The notes: generated by a model from the sequence alone, not told the origin. A DNA stretch of 64,000 nucleotides from Sphingomonas glacialis (GCF_014653575.1 NZ_BNAQ01000003.1:248001-312000); one strand, 5' to 3'; counted from the stretch's first letter, positions 8,050 to 18,092 are shown. Numbers and translations: made by a program.

Positions 8050-9287
8050 GCCGCCTTGCGCAGCTCCAACCGGCCCCAGATCTCGACCAGGGCATCGGTC
8101 AGCTCGCGCATCATTGCTTCGTCATGCGCGGGGCCAGGCGTGAAGCGCAGCCGCTCGGTGCCGCGCGGCACCGTCGGGTAATTGATCGGCTGGACGTAGA
8201 CGCCGTATTCGGCGAGCAGGATGTCGCTGATCTTCTTTGCCTTGATCGGATCGCCGACCATCAGCGGAACGATATGCGTCGTCGAATCCATCACAGGGAG
8301 CCCGGCCCCGGCAAACAGCGTCTTGAGCATCGTGGCGGCAGCCTGTTGCCCGTCGCGCTCGACGCTCGACGCCTTGAGGTGGCGCACTGCGGCAAGCGCC
8401 CCCGCGACCAGCACCGGCGACAGCGAGGTCGTGAAGATGAACCCCGGCGCGTACGAGCGGATCACGTCGATGATCGTCTGGTCGGCGCTGATATAGCCGC
8501 CCATCACGCCGATCGCCTTGCCGAGCGTGCCTTCGATGATCGTCAGCCGGTGGGCGACGCCGTCGCGCTCCGAAATGCCACCGCCGCGCGCGCCGTACAT
8601 GCCGACGGCATGGACTTCATCGAGATAGGTCAGTGCATTGTAGCGGTCAGCCAGATCGCAAATCTCGGCGATCGGCGCGACATCGCCATCCATCGAATAG
8701 ACGCTCTCGAAGGCGATCAGCTTGGGCACGGTCGGATCGGCAGCGGCAAGCAGTTCCTCGAGATGCGCGACGTCGTTGTGGCGGAAGACGTGCTTCTCGC
8801 ACCCCGAATTGCGGATCCCCGCGATCATCGAGGCGTGGTTGAGCTCGTCCGAGAGGATCACGCAGCCCGGCAGCACCTTGGCGAGCGTCGCGAGCGTCGC
8901 CTCGTTCGAGACATAGCCGCTGGTGAACAGCAGCGCGCCTTCCTTGCCGTGCAGATCGGCGAGCTCGCCCTCGAGATCGACATGGTAATGCGTGTTGCCG
9001 CCGATGTTGCGCGTTCCGCCCGAGCCCGCGCCGACGTCGTGGAGCGCATGTTCCATCGCCGCGATCACTTCCGGGTGCTGGCCCATCGCCAGATAATCGT
9101 TCGAGCACCACACCGTGATCGGCTTGGGTCCGTTATGCCCGGCAAAGCAGCGCGCGTTGGGGAACGCACCCTTGTTGCGCAGGATATCGATGAAGACGCG
9201 GTAGCGCCCCTCGACATGCAAGCGATCGATCGCTTGCGTGAAGATCCGGGAGTAATCGACTCCGCGAGGCGGTGTGTCCACGTCCAT
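8046..9287 (-). CDS. hemA: 5-aminolevulinate synthase
   Basis: A 413-aa PLP enzyme that condenses glycine and succinyl-CoA to 5-aminolevulinate, the first step of tetrapyrrole synthesis in alphaproteobacteria. Motifs: [13 protein letters not shown] near 60, [17 protein letters not shown] near 86, DELNHASMI near 147, [12 protein letters not shown] near 221, and the PLP lysine K257 in [14 protein letters not shown]. The full length is present. The hemC and hemD genes lie about 47 kb away in this window, so the pathway is scattered. The ribosome site (AAGGA) sits about 13 bp from the ATG, which is somewhat far. Confidence 0.96.
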   Translation of the reverse strand: MDVDTPPRGVDYSRIFTQAIDRLHVEGRYRVFIDILRNKGAFPNARCFAGHNGPKPITVWCSNDYLAMGQHPEVIAAMEHALHDVGAGSGGTRNIGGNTHYHVDLEGELADLHGKEGALLFTSGYVSNEATLATLAKVLPGCVILSDELNHASMIAGIRNSGCEKHVFRHNDVAHLEELLAAADPTVPKLIAFESVYSMDGDVAPIAEICDLADRYNALTYLDEVHAVGMYGARGGGISERDGVAHRLTIIEGTLGKAIGVMGGYISADQTIIDVIRSYAPGFIFTTSLSPVLVAGALAAVRHLKASSVERDGQQAAATMLKTLFAGAGLPVMDSTTHIVPLMVGDPIKAKKISDILLAEYGVYVQPINYPTVPRGTERLRFTPGPAHDEAMMRELTDALVEIWGRLELRKAA

Positions 9288-9357
9288 CGCCGCGATCTAG
9301 TCCTTCATCGCCCGGAATTCCAGCGCGTTTACGCGATCAGCGTGATCGAACGGGTGG

Positions 9358-10152
9358 TCATAATGTCTCACGTCGCGCGAGACCGAAGCGCGCGAGCGCC
9401 GGCGCCAGCGCATCGGTCGACGCATCGCTCGCGGTGAACACCGCGCGTCCGTCGCCCGCTGCATCGGGCCAATCCTGCCCCGCGGTGAGGAACGCGATCC
9501 GGCGCGCGATCCCGGCGCTGCCATCGACGAAGGTCACCGGGTGCCGCGCGGCGGCGGCAAGCTCGTCGGCGACGAGCGGGAAATGCGTGCAGGCGTTGAC
9601 GATCGTGTCGATCCGTACGCCGCCCGGCTGGCCGAACAGACCGTCGAGGATCGCGGCATAGCGCGCCGGATCGGTCGCTTGGCCGTGGAGCTTTGCCTCG
9701 GCGAGTTCGACGAGCTCGGCCGAGCCGTGGCGCAGCACCGTGCAGTCGCTCGCGAAGCGCGCCGCGAGGTCGTCGACATAGGGCTGGCGCACCGTCGCAT
9801 TGGTGCCGAGCACCCCGATCACGCGCGTTGTGCTGACCAAGGCGGCGGGCCTGATCGCCGGGACGGTTCCCACGACAGGCACGTCGAGCGCCTCGCGCAC
9901 CGCCGCGAGCGCGATCGTCGACGCCGTGTTGCACGCAATCACGATCAGCCGCGGGCGATAGCGTTCGGCGAGTCGCCCGAGCAGCGCGGGGACGCGCGCG
10001 GCGATCTCGGCCTCGCTTTTGGTCCCGTACGGGAAGCCCGCAGAATCGGCGACATACACCACCGGCATCCGCGGCAGCAGCGCGCGCGCCGCGCCGAGCA
10101 CCGATAGCCCGCCAATCCCAGAGTCGAAAAACAGTACCGGCCGTGCATCCAT
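9358..10152 (-). CDS. murI: Glutamate racemase
   Basis: A 264-aa enzyme that makes D-glutamate for peptidoglycan. Both catalytic cysteines are visible: Cys74 in VIACNTAST and Cys188 in VNACTHFPLV. The N-terminal FFDSGIGGLSVL and YVADSAGFPYG motifs are typical. I start it at the ATG that gives MDARPVLFFDSG; the frame stays open to 10230 but that extension (RAAGTLSRYPVL) has no family match. It is upstream of hemA in the same direction with a 70-bp gap, and divergent from plsY. Confidence 0.94.
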   Translation of the reverse strand: MDARPVLFFDSGIGGLSVLGAARALLPRMPVVYVADSAGFPYGTKSEAEIAARVPALLGRLAERYRPRLIVIACNTASTIALAAVREALDVPVVGTVPAIRPAALVSTTRVIGVLGTNATVRQPYVDDLAARFASDCTVLRHGSAELVELAEAKLHGQATDPARYAAILDGLFGQPGGVRIDTIVNACTHFPLVADELAAAARHPVTFVDGSAGIARRIAFLTAGQDWPDAAGDGRAVFTASDASTDALAPALARFGLARRETL

Positions 10153-10267
10153 CGGCGCGCAATACCGCGCTGGTCGCATTTGACAAAGGACCGGGTAGCG
10201 CGAGAGTGTTCCCGCAGCGCGCCCGGGCATGCTATGCTTGGTTCGCTTGGGGGCTGAAACCGTGTCG

Positions 10268-10867
10268 ATGGAAACTTTCTGGATGGCACCTGCCGCCGCG
10301 CTGGTGCTTGGCTATCTGCTGGGCTCGATCCCGTTCGGCGTGGTGCTGACGCGGATGGCGGGCGCGGGCGATCTGCGCACGATCGGGTCGGGCAATATCG
10401 GCGCGACCAACGTCCTGCGCACCGGACGCAAGGGCCTCGCCGCGGCGACGCTGCTGCTCGATGCGTTCAAGGGCTTTGCGGCGGTGTGGATCGCCGAGCG
10501 CTATCTCGGCGGCGCTGGCGTGATCGCCGCGGCCGCGGCGTTCCTCGGGCATTGCTACCCGGTCTGGCTCGGCTTCAAGGGCGGCAAGGGCGTCGCGACC
10601 TTGCTCGGCATCGTGCTAGCGCTGCATTGGCCGATCGGGCTGGTCTATGCGGTGGTGTGGATCGCCTTGCTCGCGATCTTCCGCATCTCGTCGCTCGCCG
10701 GCATGCTCGCCGCGATCAGCGCGCCGCTGAGCGCCGCCTCTTTCTCGCGGTTCGACCTCGTGCTGCTGCTGCTCGCGCTCGCGCTGATCGTGGTGTGGAA
10801 GCACCGCGCGAACATCGAACGGCTGGTCGGCGGGGTCGAGCCGCGCGTCGGCAGCAAACATGGCTGA
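10268..10867 (+). CDS. plsY: Acyl-phosphate:glycerol-3-phosphate acyltransferase PlsY
   Basis: A 199-aa integral membrane enzyme that acylates glycerol 3-phosphate with acyl-phosphate, the entry into phospholipid synthesis. Family motifs: GYLLGSIPFGVVLTR near residue 12, GSGNIGATNVLRTGRK near 39, and the central loop GHCYPVWLGFKGGKGVAT near 91. About five membrane segments follow the known topology. The start could also be a GTG at 10262. It overlaps dprA by 8 bp. Confidence 0.94.
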   Translation: METFWMAPAAALVLGYLLGSIPFGVVLTRMAGAGDLRTIGSGNIGATNVLRTGRKGLAAATLLLDAFKGFAAVWIAERYLGGAGVIAAAAAFLGHCYPVWLGFKGGKGVATLLGIVLALHWPIGLVYAVVWIALLAIFRISSLAGMLAAISAPLSAASFSRFDLVLLLLALALIVVWKHRANIERLVGGVEPRVGSKHG

Positions 10868-11966
10868 TACCGGGCGGGAGACCGACGCGATCGCCCGCCT
10901 CCGCTTGATTCGCACGCCGCAGATCGGCCCGGTCAGCTACGCGCAGTTGCTCGCACGCTACGGCACTGCCGCGGCAGCCCTCGACGCGCTCCCACACCTC
11001 GCCACCCGCGGCGGTGGCGCTCCGCCGCCGATCGCGCCGGTCGCGCTCGCCGAGCGCGAACTCGCGCACGCCGCGCGGCTCGGCGCGCGGCATCTGTTCC
11101 TCGGCGACCCCGACTATCCCGATCTGCTCGCCGAACTCGACGATGCGCCGCCCGTCGTCATGCTGCGCGGGCGAACCGAGCTGCTTGGCCGCACGACGAT
11201 CGCGATGGTCGGCGCGCGCAACGCGTCGGCGGCGGCGTGCCGCTTCGCGCGCCAGCTCGCCGCCGAGCTCGGGCAGGACGACGTCACGATCGTTTCGGGC
11301 CTGGCGCGCGGCGTCGACACCGCGGCGCATATCGGTTCGATCGCGACGGGAACGATCGGCGTGATCGCGGGCGGGATCGACGTGGTCTATCCGCCCGAAA
11401 ACGCCGCGCTGCAGGACCGCATCGCCAGCGAAGGCCTGCTGATCGCCGAGCAACCACCCGGCACCGAGCCACGCGCGCGCCATTTCCCCTATCGCAACCG
11501 CATCATCGCCGGGCTCGCGCTCGGCACGGTGGTGGTCGAGGCGGCGCCCAAATCGGGATCGTTGATCACCGCGCGACTGGCTGGGGAGCTTGGCCGCGAG
11601 GTGATGGCGGTCCCCGGCAGCCCGCTCGACCCGCGCGCGCAAGGGTGTAACGGGCTGATCCGCGACGGCGCGACGCTCGTGCAGAACGCCGCCGATGTGC
11701 TCGAAAGCATACGCCCGATCGACCGCCGGATAGTCCGCACCACGCGCACGCCGTTCGCTGCGCCCCCGCCCGCCGATGCGACCGACGTCGAACGGCGCGA
11801 TGTCGTCGGTCTGCTCGGCCCCGTCCCGGTCGCGATCGACGAACTCATCCGCCAGTCGGGGCATGGCCCGGCGATCGTCCAGACGGTGCTGCTCGAGCTC
11901 GAGCTCGCCGGGCGGCTCGAACGACACGCTGGCGGTCGAGTCGCGCTGCTCGATTTCCCCGGCTGA
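10860..11966 (+). CDS. dprA: DNA processing protein DprA (Smf)
   Basis: A 368-aa protein. DprA loads RecA on incoming single-stranded DNA during natural transformation. The N-terminal region (about 10-75) is SAM-like, the Rossmann core (about 80-290) has FLGDPDYPDLLAELDDAPPV, MVGARNAS, VSGLARGVDTAAHIGS, GVIAGGIDVVYPPEN and FPYRNRIIAGLA, and the last ~70 residues form the winged-helix (DLA) domain. It is translationally coupled to plsY by an 8-bp overlap, a frequent neighbour pair in this group. Confidence 0.95.
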   Translation: MADTGRETDAIARLRLIRTPQIGPVSYAQLLARYGTAAAALDALPHLATRGGGAPPPIAPVALAERELAHAARLGARHLFLGDPDYPDLLAELDDAPPVVMLRGRTELLGRTTIAMVGARNASAAACRFARQLAAELGQDDVTIVSGLARGVDTAAHIGSIATGTIGVIAGGIDVVYPPENAALQDRIASEGLLIAEQPPGTEPRARHFPYRNRIIAGLALGTVVVEAAPKSGSLITARLAGELGREVMAVPGSPLDPRAQGCNGLIRDGATLVQNAADVLESIRPIDRRIVRTTRTPFAAPPPADATDVERRDVVGLLGPVPVAIDELIRQSGHGPAIVQTVLLELELAGRLERHAGGRVALLDFPG

Positions 11967-12138
11967 GCACGGTCGCGGCTGCGAATAACGCCAAGATCTG
12001 ACCGCTGGGCAGGGACGGGAGCCCACTCTGCACAGTCAAACGCTCCAACCACCGCGCATATCGGGCGCTCGAGAAACTTCGGCTTGCGCCGATCGTTACG
12101 CCGCCGCAGCAGACCTGCACTTACGCGGAGCCGATGCC

Positions 12139-14016
12139 TTGCCCTTTCTGCACAGTCCGACACGTTTCCTCATGCACTATGTCGCCGCGCGCCCGTGGAT
12201 CTTCGTGACGCTCGGCCTGCTCGTCGCAGCCGCGTCGATCAGCGCGATCGGTGTGCAATATGCGATGAAGCTGCTGATCGACGCGATGACCGGCGGGGTG
12301 CGCGCGCGCGGCACGGTCTATGCCGCGCTTGCGGGCTTTCTCGGGCTCGTCATCCTCGAGAGTCTGTTGCAGCGCGCCTCGGCGCTGACGCTGGGCCAGG
12401 CGACGGTCAGTTCGGGCGTCGGCATCCGGCTCGACATGGTCAATTACCTCACCGGGCACCAGATGCCGTTCTTCCAGAACCAGCGCGCCGGGTCGCTCGG
12501 GCACCGCATTTCGGGGCTGGCGGGGATTTTCGGCGCGATCATGCACCGGCTGCTGCGCGAAGTGACGCCGCCGCTGATCGCGTTTGCCGGCGCGATGCTG
12601 ATCTTCGTCACGATCGACGCCGCGATGGCCGCGGTCCTCGGCGGCGTCTTCCTCGTCGTCACTGCGATCCTGATCGTGCTCGGCTTGCGCGGCCACGTCC
12701 ACCACACCGCCTTTGCGCAACATGCCGGGCGCGCGGGCGGCGAGCTGATCGACATGATCGGCAATATCTGGGTGGTGAAGGCATTCGCCGCGCGCGACCG
12801 CGAGCTCGACCGGCTCGAGGGGTTTCTCGACAAGGAAGCCGATGCGCAGCGGCGCGGCTGGTTCTTCGTCGAGCAGATGCGCGGGCTCCACGATCTTGCG
12901 CTGGCGGTAATGGTCGGCGGGACGCTCGTCTGGGCGATCGGGCGCTGGTCGACCGGCGCGATCTCGACCGGCGACGTCGTCATCATCAGCACGATGACCT
13001 TCCGCATCCTCAACGGCTCGCGCGATCTCGCGATGGCGGTGATCGATACCAGCCAGCAGTTCAGCTATCTGCGCGAAACGCTCGACATCATCGGCGTGCC
13101 GCAGACGCTCAGCGACGCGCCCGATGCGACGCGGCTTCGCGTCGGCGAGGGCACCGTCAAGCTCGCCAACGTCACCTTCGGCTACGATCCGCGCGATCCG
13201 ATCATCCACGATCTGTCGCTCACCGTCCCTGCCGGGCAGAAGATCGGGATCGTCGGTTCATCGGGCGCGGGCAAATCCTCGCTGCTCCAGCTTATCCAGC
13301 GCTTCCACGATCCGCAGATCGGCAACCTGACGATCGACGGCCAGCGGATCGACCATGTCACGCAGGAATCGCTGCGCGATGCGATCGCGGTCGTGCCGCA
13401 GGAAGTGTTGCTGTTCCACCGCTCGGTGATCGACAATATCCGCATCGCGCGTCCCGATGCGAGCGACGAGGACGTCCACGCCGCCGCCGAGGCCGCCGGC
13501 TGCGACGATTTCATCCGCCGCCTGTCGCACGGCTACGACACCGTCGTCGGCGAGCGCGGCGCCAATCTGTCGGGCGGGCAGCGGCAGCGAATCGGCATCG
13601 CGCGCGCCTTCCTCAAGAACGCGCGAGTCGTGCTGCTCGACGAAGCGACCAGCGCGCTCGATTCGGAGAGCGAGCTCGATGTGCAGGCCGGGCTCGACGC
13701 GCTGGTCCGCAACCGCACGGTGATCGCGGTGGCGCACCGGCTGTCGACGATCGTCGGGTTCGACCGCGTGATCGTCGTCGACAAGGGCCGGATCATTGAA
13801 GACGGGCCGCCGCAGCAGCTGTTGCGCCAGAAAGGCGGGGCGTTCCGGCAATTGTGGCTGATGCAGGTCGAGGGGCTCGACCGTCAGCCGAGTCGTTCGC
13901 GCGATCTCGCCGCGGCTGGCGGACGGCTGCGCGACGTTTCGGTCGAGCGCGGGCGCAAATTGGGAGGCGCGATGCTGACCGCGTGGAGCAACCTGGCCGA
14001 GCGCGAGCGGGGATAA
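12139..14016 (+). CDS. ABC exporter half-transporter (membrane domain fused to ATPase)
   Basis: A 625-aa type IV ABC exporter. Six membrane segments lie in the first ~310 residues (WIFVTLGLLVAAASISAIG, AALAGFLGLVILESLL, LIAFAGAMLIFVTIDAAMA and others). The nucleotide-binding domain has Walker A GSSGAGKS near residue 372, signature LSGGQRQR near 477, Walker B VVLLDEATSALD and H-loop VAHRLSTI. A ~50-residue basic C-terminal extension is unusual for the family. The start is uncertain: TTG at 12139 or ATG at 12172. The substrate cannot be read from sequence; neither neighbour, dprA nor topA, gives a clue. Confidence 0.88.
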   Translation: MPFLHSPTRFLMHYVAARPWIFVTLGLLVAAASISAIGVQYAMKLLIDAMTGGVRARGTVYAALAGFLGLVILESLLQRASALTLGQATVSSGVGIRLDMVNYLTGHQMPFFQNQRAGSLGHRISGLAGIFGAIMHRLLREVTPPLIAFAGAMLIFVTIDAAMAAVLGGVFLVVTAILIVLGLRGHVHHTAFAQHAGRAGGELIDMIGNIWVVKAFAARDRELDRLEGFLDKEADAQRRGWFFVEQMRGLHDLALAVMVGGTLVWAIGRWSTGAISTGDVVIISTMTFRILNGSRDLAMAVIDTSQQFSYLRETLDIIGVPQTLSDAPDATRLRVGEGTVKLANVTFGYDPRDPIIHDLSLTVPAGQKIGIVGSSGAGKSSLLQLIQRFHDPQIGNLTIDGQRIDHVTQESLRDAIAVVPQEVLLFHRSVIDNIRIARPDASDEDVHAAAEAAGCDDFIRRLSHGYDTVVGERGANLSGGQRQRIGIARAFLKNARVVLLDEATSALDSESELDVQAGLDALVRNRTVIAVAHRLSTIVGFDRVIVVDKGRIIEDGPPQQLLRQKGGAFRQLWLMQVEGLDRQPSRSRDLAAAGGRLRDVSVERGRKLGGAMLTAWSNLAERERG

Positions 14017-14227
14017 CGGGTTTGGCGCGGCGCGACAAATCGCTGTCCCCGGGCGCGGCGCTTGTGGCATGAGGCGCCGCGATGCGCTCTCCCCTCCCCC
14101 TCGAAGCGGCGCGCGTCGCAGCTCCCAAGCGCTTCGCGTGCTCGACCTGGCCCTCGGCCCATGGCTTGACGCCGCCGCCCTCGTCTCTCCATCCTCGCGC
14201 GTACACGTAAGGACGCTTTGAACCACC

Positions 14228-16867
14228 ATGCAGCTTGTCATCGTAGAATCGCCCGCCAAGGCGAAGACCATCGAGAAATATCTCGGTTCTGACTATCGCG
14301 TGCTCGCAAGCTACGGCCATGTCCGCGATCTGCCGCCCAAGGACGGATCGGTAAACCCCGATGAGGGCTTCGCGATGGAATGGGAGAATTACGCCGACAA
14401 GACCAAGCAGCTGAAAGCGATCACCGATCTCGCCAAGACCGCCGACCGCCTGATTCTCGCAACCGATCCCGATCGCGAAGGCGAGGCGATTTCGTGGCAC
14501 GTCCAGGAAGTGCTGCGCAATCGCAAGGCGCTGCCCAAGGACGTCCAGCGCGTCACCTTCAACGCGATCACCAAGGCGACGGTGACCGAGGCGATGAAGC
14601 ATCCGCGCGAGCTCGATACCGATCTGATCGACGCGTACCGCGCACGCCGCGCGCTCGACTATCTCGTCGGCTTCACGCTCTCGCCGGTGCTGTGGCGGAA
14701 ACTCCCCGGCGCCAAGTCGGCGGGCCGCGTCCAGTCGGTCGCACTGCGGCTCATCGTCAGCCGCGAGCGCGAGATCGAAGCCTTCCGCGCGCAGGAATAT
14801 TGGTCGGTCGTCGCCGACATGGAGCAGGACGGCACCCCGTTCCAAGCGCGGCTCGTCCAGTTCGAGGGCAAGAAGCTCGACCGCCTGTCGATCGGCGAAG
14901 AGGGCACGGCGATGCGCGCCAAGGCCGCGGTCGAGGCGGGGCGCTTCACCGTGCAGACGGTCGAAGTGAAGCCCGCGACGCGCAACCCGCCGCCGCCCTT
15001 CACCACTTCGACGCTCCAGCAGGAAGCCTCGCGCAAGCTCGGCTTCTCGGCCGATCACACGATGCGGATCGCGCAAGGTCTCTACGAGGACGGCGCGATC
15101 ACCTATATGCGTACCGACGGCGTGCAGATGGATTCGAGCGCGATCTCGGCTGCTCGCCTCGCCGTCGCCAACCGCTATGACGCGAGCTACGTCCCCGACA
15201 AGCCACGCGTCTATCAGACCAAGGCGAAGAATGCGCAGGAAGCCCACGAGGCGATCCGCCCGACCGATTTCGCCAAGGACAAGGCCGGCGGCGGCGACCA
15301 TGCGCGGCTCTACGACCTGATCTTCAAGCGCGCGCTCGCCAGCCAGATGGCGTCGGCGCGGATGGAGCGCACCACGGTCGAGATGCTCGACGGCACCGGC
15401 CAGACCGGCTTGCGCGCGACCGGCCAGGTCGTGCTCTTCCCCGGCTATCTCGCGCTCTACGAAGAAGGCTCGGACGACACGCAGGACGAGGACGCGCGCC
15501 GCCTGCCGCGGCTGCGCGAGGGCGACGCCCCCGCCAAGAAGGGCGTCAGCGCCGAACAGCACTTCACCCAGCCGCCACCGCGCTTCTCCGAAGCGTCGCT
15601 GGTCAAGCGCCTCGAAGAGCTCGGCATCGGCCGCCCATCGACCTATGCCTCGATCATCAAGACGCTGAAGGACCGCGAATACGTCCGCGTCGAGAAGAAC
15701 CGCTTCTTCGCCGAGGAATCGGGGCGCCTCGTGACGGCGTTCCTCGAACGCTTCTTCGAGAAATATGTGAGTTACGATTTCACCTCGGGCCTCGAGGACG
15801 AGCTCGACGAAGTCTCGGGCGGCCGCGCCGAATGGCAGGCGGTGCTCGAGGCGTTCTGGCGCGATTTCAAGCCGCGCACGACCGAGGTGATGGAGCAGAA
15901 GCCGTCCGAAGTGACCGCCGAGCTCGACAAGTTCCTCGAGCCCTATCTCTTCCCGGCGCAGGCCGATGGCAGCGATCCGCGGCTGTGCCCGCATTGCGGC
16001 CAGGGACATCTTGCTTTGCGCGGCGGCAAGTTCGGCGCGTTCGTGGCGTGCTCGAACTATCCCGAGTGCAAATATACCCGCCGCTTCGGACAGCCGGGTG
16101 CGGCCGGCGAGGATGCCGGACCCGAAACGCTCGGCGAGGATCCCGAGACCGGCCTACCGGTCGAGCGCAAATCGGGACGCTTCGGGCCGTATATCCAGAT
16201 CGGCGAGGGCGAGACGCGCAAGATGGCGTCGATCCCGAAGGATATTGGCGAGCTCGATCTCGAATGGGCGCTGAAGCTGCTGTCGTTGCCACGCACCGTC
16301 GGCACGCATCCCGAGACCGGCGAGCCGATCACCGCGGCGATCGGCCGTTATGGTCCGTATCTGAAGCATGCCGGCAAATATGCGCGGCTGACATCGACCG
16401 ACGACGTGTTCGAAACGGGCATGAACGCCGCGGTCGTCAAGCTGGCCGAAGCTGCAGCGGGTGGTGGGCGGCAACAGCGCGGCGCGCAGGCCCCGCTGAA
16501 AGTGCTCGGGCTGCATCCGCGCAGCGAGGCCGAGATCAAGCTGATGGAGGGGCGCTACGGCGCCTACGTCACCGACGGCACGACCAACGCGACGCTGCCC
16601 AAGTCGATCGAGAAGGATGCGCTGACGCTCGAGGAAGCGGCGCAGCTGATCGACGCACGCGCGGCGGCGGCACCGCCGGCGAAGGGCAAGAAGAAGCCAG
16701 CGGCGAAGAAGGCGCCTGCCAAGAAAGCGGCAGCCAAGAAGCCTGCGGCCGAAACAGCCGCGGCAGGCGAGCCCGCCGTCAAGAAGGCACCCGCGAAGAA
16801 GCCGGCGGCGAAAAAACCCGCGGCAAAGAAAGCCCCTGCCAAGAAAGTCGCGGCAGCGGCGGAGTGA
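14228..16867 (+). CDS. topA: DNA topoisomerase I (type IA) with lysine/alanine-rich tail
   Basis: An 879-aa enzyme that relaxes negative supercoils. The TOPRIM domain spans about 1-120 (VIVESPAKAKTIEKYL, then the acidic DPDREGEAI). The catalytic tyrosine is Y293 in AITYMRTDG. One C-terminal zinc ribbon (LCPHCGQG...CSNYPECK, about 585-615) is followed by topoisomerase C-terminal repeats. The last ~65 residues repeat AKKAPAKK-like units, a flexible cationic tail seen in many high-GC bacterial TopA proteins and thought to aid DNA binding. An AAGGA ribosome site precedes the ATG. Confidence 0.97.
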   Translation: MQLVIVESPAKAKTIEKYLGSDYRVLASYGHVRDLPPKDGSVNPDEGFAMEWENYADKTKQLKAITDLAKTADRLILATDPDREGEAISWHVQEVLRNRKALPKDVQRVTFNAITKATVTEAMKHPRELDTDLIDAYRARRALDYLVGFTLSPVLWRKLPGAKSAGRVQSVALRLIVSREREIEAFRAQEYWSVVADMEQDGTPFQARLVQFEGKKLDRLSIGEEGTAMRAKAAVEAGRFTVQTVEVKPATRNPPPPFTTSTLQQEASRKLGFSADHTMRIAQGLYEDGAITYMRTDGVQMDSSAISAARLAVANRYDASYVPDKPRVYQTKAKNAQEAHEAIRPTDFAKDKAGGGDHARLYDLIFKRALASQMASARMERTTVEMLDGTGQTGLRATGQVVLFPGYLALYEEGSDDTQDEDARRLPRLREGDAPAKKGVSAEQHFTQPPPRFSEASLVKRLEELGIGRPSTYASIIKTLKDREYVRVEKNRFFAEESGRLVTAFLERFFEKYVSYDFTSGLEDELDEVSGGRAEWQAVLEAFWRDFKPRTTEVMEQKPSEVTAELDKFLEPYLFPAQADGSDPRLCPHCGQGHLALRGGKFGAFVACSNYPECKYTRRFGQPGAAGEDAGPETLGEDPETGLPVERKSGRFGPYIQIGEGETRKMASIPKDIGELDLEWALKLLSLPRTVGTHPETGEPITAAIGRYGPYLKHAGKYARLTSTDDVFETGMNAAVVKLAEAAAGGGRQQRGAQAPLKVLGLHPRSEAEIKLMEGRYGAYVTDGTTNATLPKSIEKDALTLEEAAQLIDARAAAAPPAKGKKKPAAKKAPAKKAAAKKPAAETAAAGEPAVKKAPAKKPAAKKPAAKKAPAKKVAAAAE

Positions 16868-16870
16868 GGA

Positions 16871-17167
16871 TCAGGCCGCGCGGCGCTGCCGGCTGACGAG
16901 CACGGCACGCGCCGCGGCCTGCGCGGCGGCGATCTCGCGCGCGGTCATGTCCTCGGCGATGTCGCGGCGGCAATCCTTGGCGATCTCGCTGCCGGCGACG
17001 GCGGCGAGATTGAACCATTTATGCGCTTCGATCAGGTCGATCCCGACGCCCGCGGCGCCGCTCGAATAGACCATGCCGAGTTCGTAACAGGCGTCGGCAT
17101 CCCCGAGCGCCGCGTCGGCAACGCGACTGTCGGTCAGGAATTGTGCGTGCTTCAGGCTCGTGCCCAT
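16871..17167 (-). CDS. Sel1-repeat (TPR-like) small protein
   Basis: A 98-aa protein with one clear Sel1-like repeat: DADACYELGMVYSSGAAGVG (about residues 23-42) then IDLIEAHKWFNLAAVAGSEIAKDCR. Such helical repeats usually mediate protein contacts. No signal peptide is seen. The C-terminal third is alanine/arginine-rich (REIAAAQAAARAVLVSRQRRAA). It converges on topA with 3 bp between the stops. TTAACCAT at 17182-17189, upstream of the start, matches a CtrA half-site, but only weakly supports cell-cycle control. Confidence 0.8.
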   Translation of the reverse strand: MGTSLKHAQFLTDSRVADAALGDADACYELGMVYSSGAAGVGIDLIEAHKWFNLAAVAGSEIAKDCRRDIAEDMTAREIAAAQAAARAVLVSRQRRAA

Positions 17168-17240
17168 GTCGTAAACCCCCGTTAACCATCTCTGTGAGCA
17201 CGACCATGCCGCAGGGAGATCAACAAAAGGTTAACGACAA

Positions 17241-18092
17241 TTAGGCATGATCGCGCGGCGGCACGGCGAGGTTGTCGATCAGCCGCGTCGCGCCGATTTT
17301 CGCTGCGGCAACGAGCCGCCGCGCCCGCTCGGGATCGGTGCCCGGGGTCAGCGTCAGCGCGTCCACCAGTTCGAGATAATCGACCACGAACCCCGCCCCG
17401 ATCAACGCCTCGCGCGCACTCGCCAGCGCATCGTCGGCAGCGTCGCCGCGCGCGATCGCCTTGGCCGCGACGCCCAGCGCACGCGGCAGCGCGACCGCGG
17501 CCGCACGCTGCGCATCGTCGAGATAGATGTTGCGCGACGAGAGCGCGAGCCCGTCATCGTCGCGCTGCGTCGGCACGCCCTGGATCTCGATCCCGAAATC
17601 GAGATCGGCGACCATCTGGCGGATCACCGCGAGTTGCTGGAAATCCTTCTCGCCGAACAAGGCGATATCGGGCCGGACCTGGTTGAACAATTTGGCGACG
17701 ACGGTCGCAACGCCGTCGAAATGCCCAGGCCGCGACACGCCGTCGAGCCCCTCGCTCACCCCCGACACCGAAATCTTGGTGGCGAAGCCCGTGGGGTACA
17801 TCACTTCGACCGGCGGCAGCCAGAGCAGGTCGCAGCCCGCGTCGGCCAGCATCCGGGCGTCCGCGCTCTCGCGGCGCGGATAGCGCGACAAATCCTCGTT
17901 CGGCCCGAACTGCGTCGGATTGACGAAGATCGACGCGACGACCTTGCGCCCCGGCCGCTTCGCCGCCTCGATCAAGGCGAGGTGCCCGGCGTGGAGCGCC
18001 CCCATCGTCGGCACGAGCGCGATGCTCGCGCCGCCGTCGCGCAAGGCGGCAATCCCGGAACGGAGCGCTTCGAGGGTACGGATGGTTTGCAC
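17241..18092 (-). CDS. panC: Pantothenate synthetase (pantoate-beta-alanine ligase)
   Basis: A 283-aa ATP-dependent ligase that makes pantothenate, the coenzyme A precursor. Family motifs are VPTMGALHAGHLALIEAAK near residue 24, SIFVNPTQFGPNEDLSRYPR near 52, LFGEKDFQQLAVIRQMV near 145 and the KMSKS-like segment LALSSRNIYL near 178. The GTG start at 18092 gives the normal family length. The same frame remains open far upstream, antisense to mipZ, but that extension is a high-GC artefact. It is divergent from mipZ with 87 bp between them. Confidence 0.94.
   Translation of the reverse strand: MQTIRTLEALRSGIAALRDGGASIALVPTMGALHAGHLALIEAAKRPGRKVVASIFVNPTQFGPNEDLSRYPRRESADARMLADAGCDLLWLPPVEVMYPTGFATKISVSGVSEGLDGVSRPGHFDGVATVVAKLFNQVRPDIALFGEKDFQQLAVIRQMVADLDFGIEIQGVPTQRDDDGLALSSRNIYLDDAQRAAAVALPRALGVAAKAIARGDAADDALASAREALIGAGFVVDYLELVDALTLTPGTDPERARRLVAAAKIGATRLIDNLAVPPRDHA

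Noticed and set aside
9297..9368. 24-codon frame between murI and hemA with a GTG start overlapping the murI stop
   Set aside because: The third-position GC is much lower than in neighbouring genes, there is no clear ribosome site, and I cannot name a homologue; it could be a leader but support is too thin.
12084..13799. A 571-codon frame overlapping the ABC exporter gene
   Set aside because: It is rich in Arg, Ala and Pro without domains, whereas the overlapping frame has Walker A, signature and H-loop motifs.
16564..16908. Alanine-rich antisense frame over the topA tail that looks like a hydrophobic protein
   Set aside because: It is the reverse complement of the Lys/Ala repeat of TopA and has no independent evidence.
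17182..17189. TTAACCAT, a CtrA half-site upstream of the Sel1-repeat gene
   Set aside because: Only one half-site with no TTAA-N7-TTAA partner; such 8-mers can occur by chance, so it is mentioned only in the gene entry.
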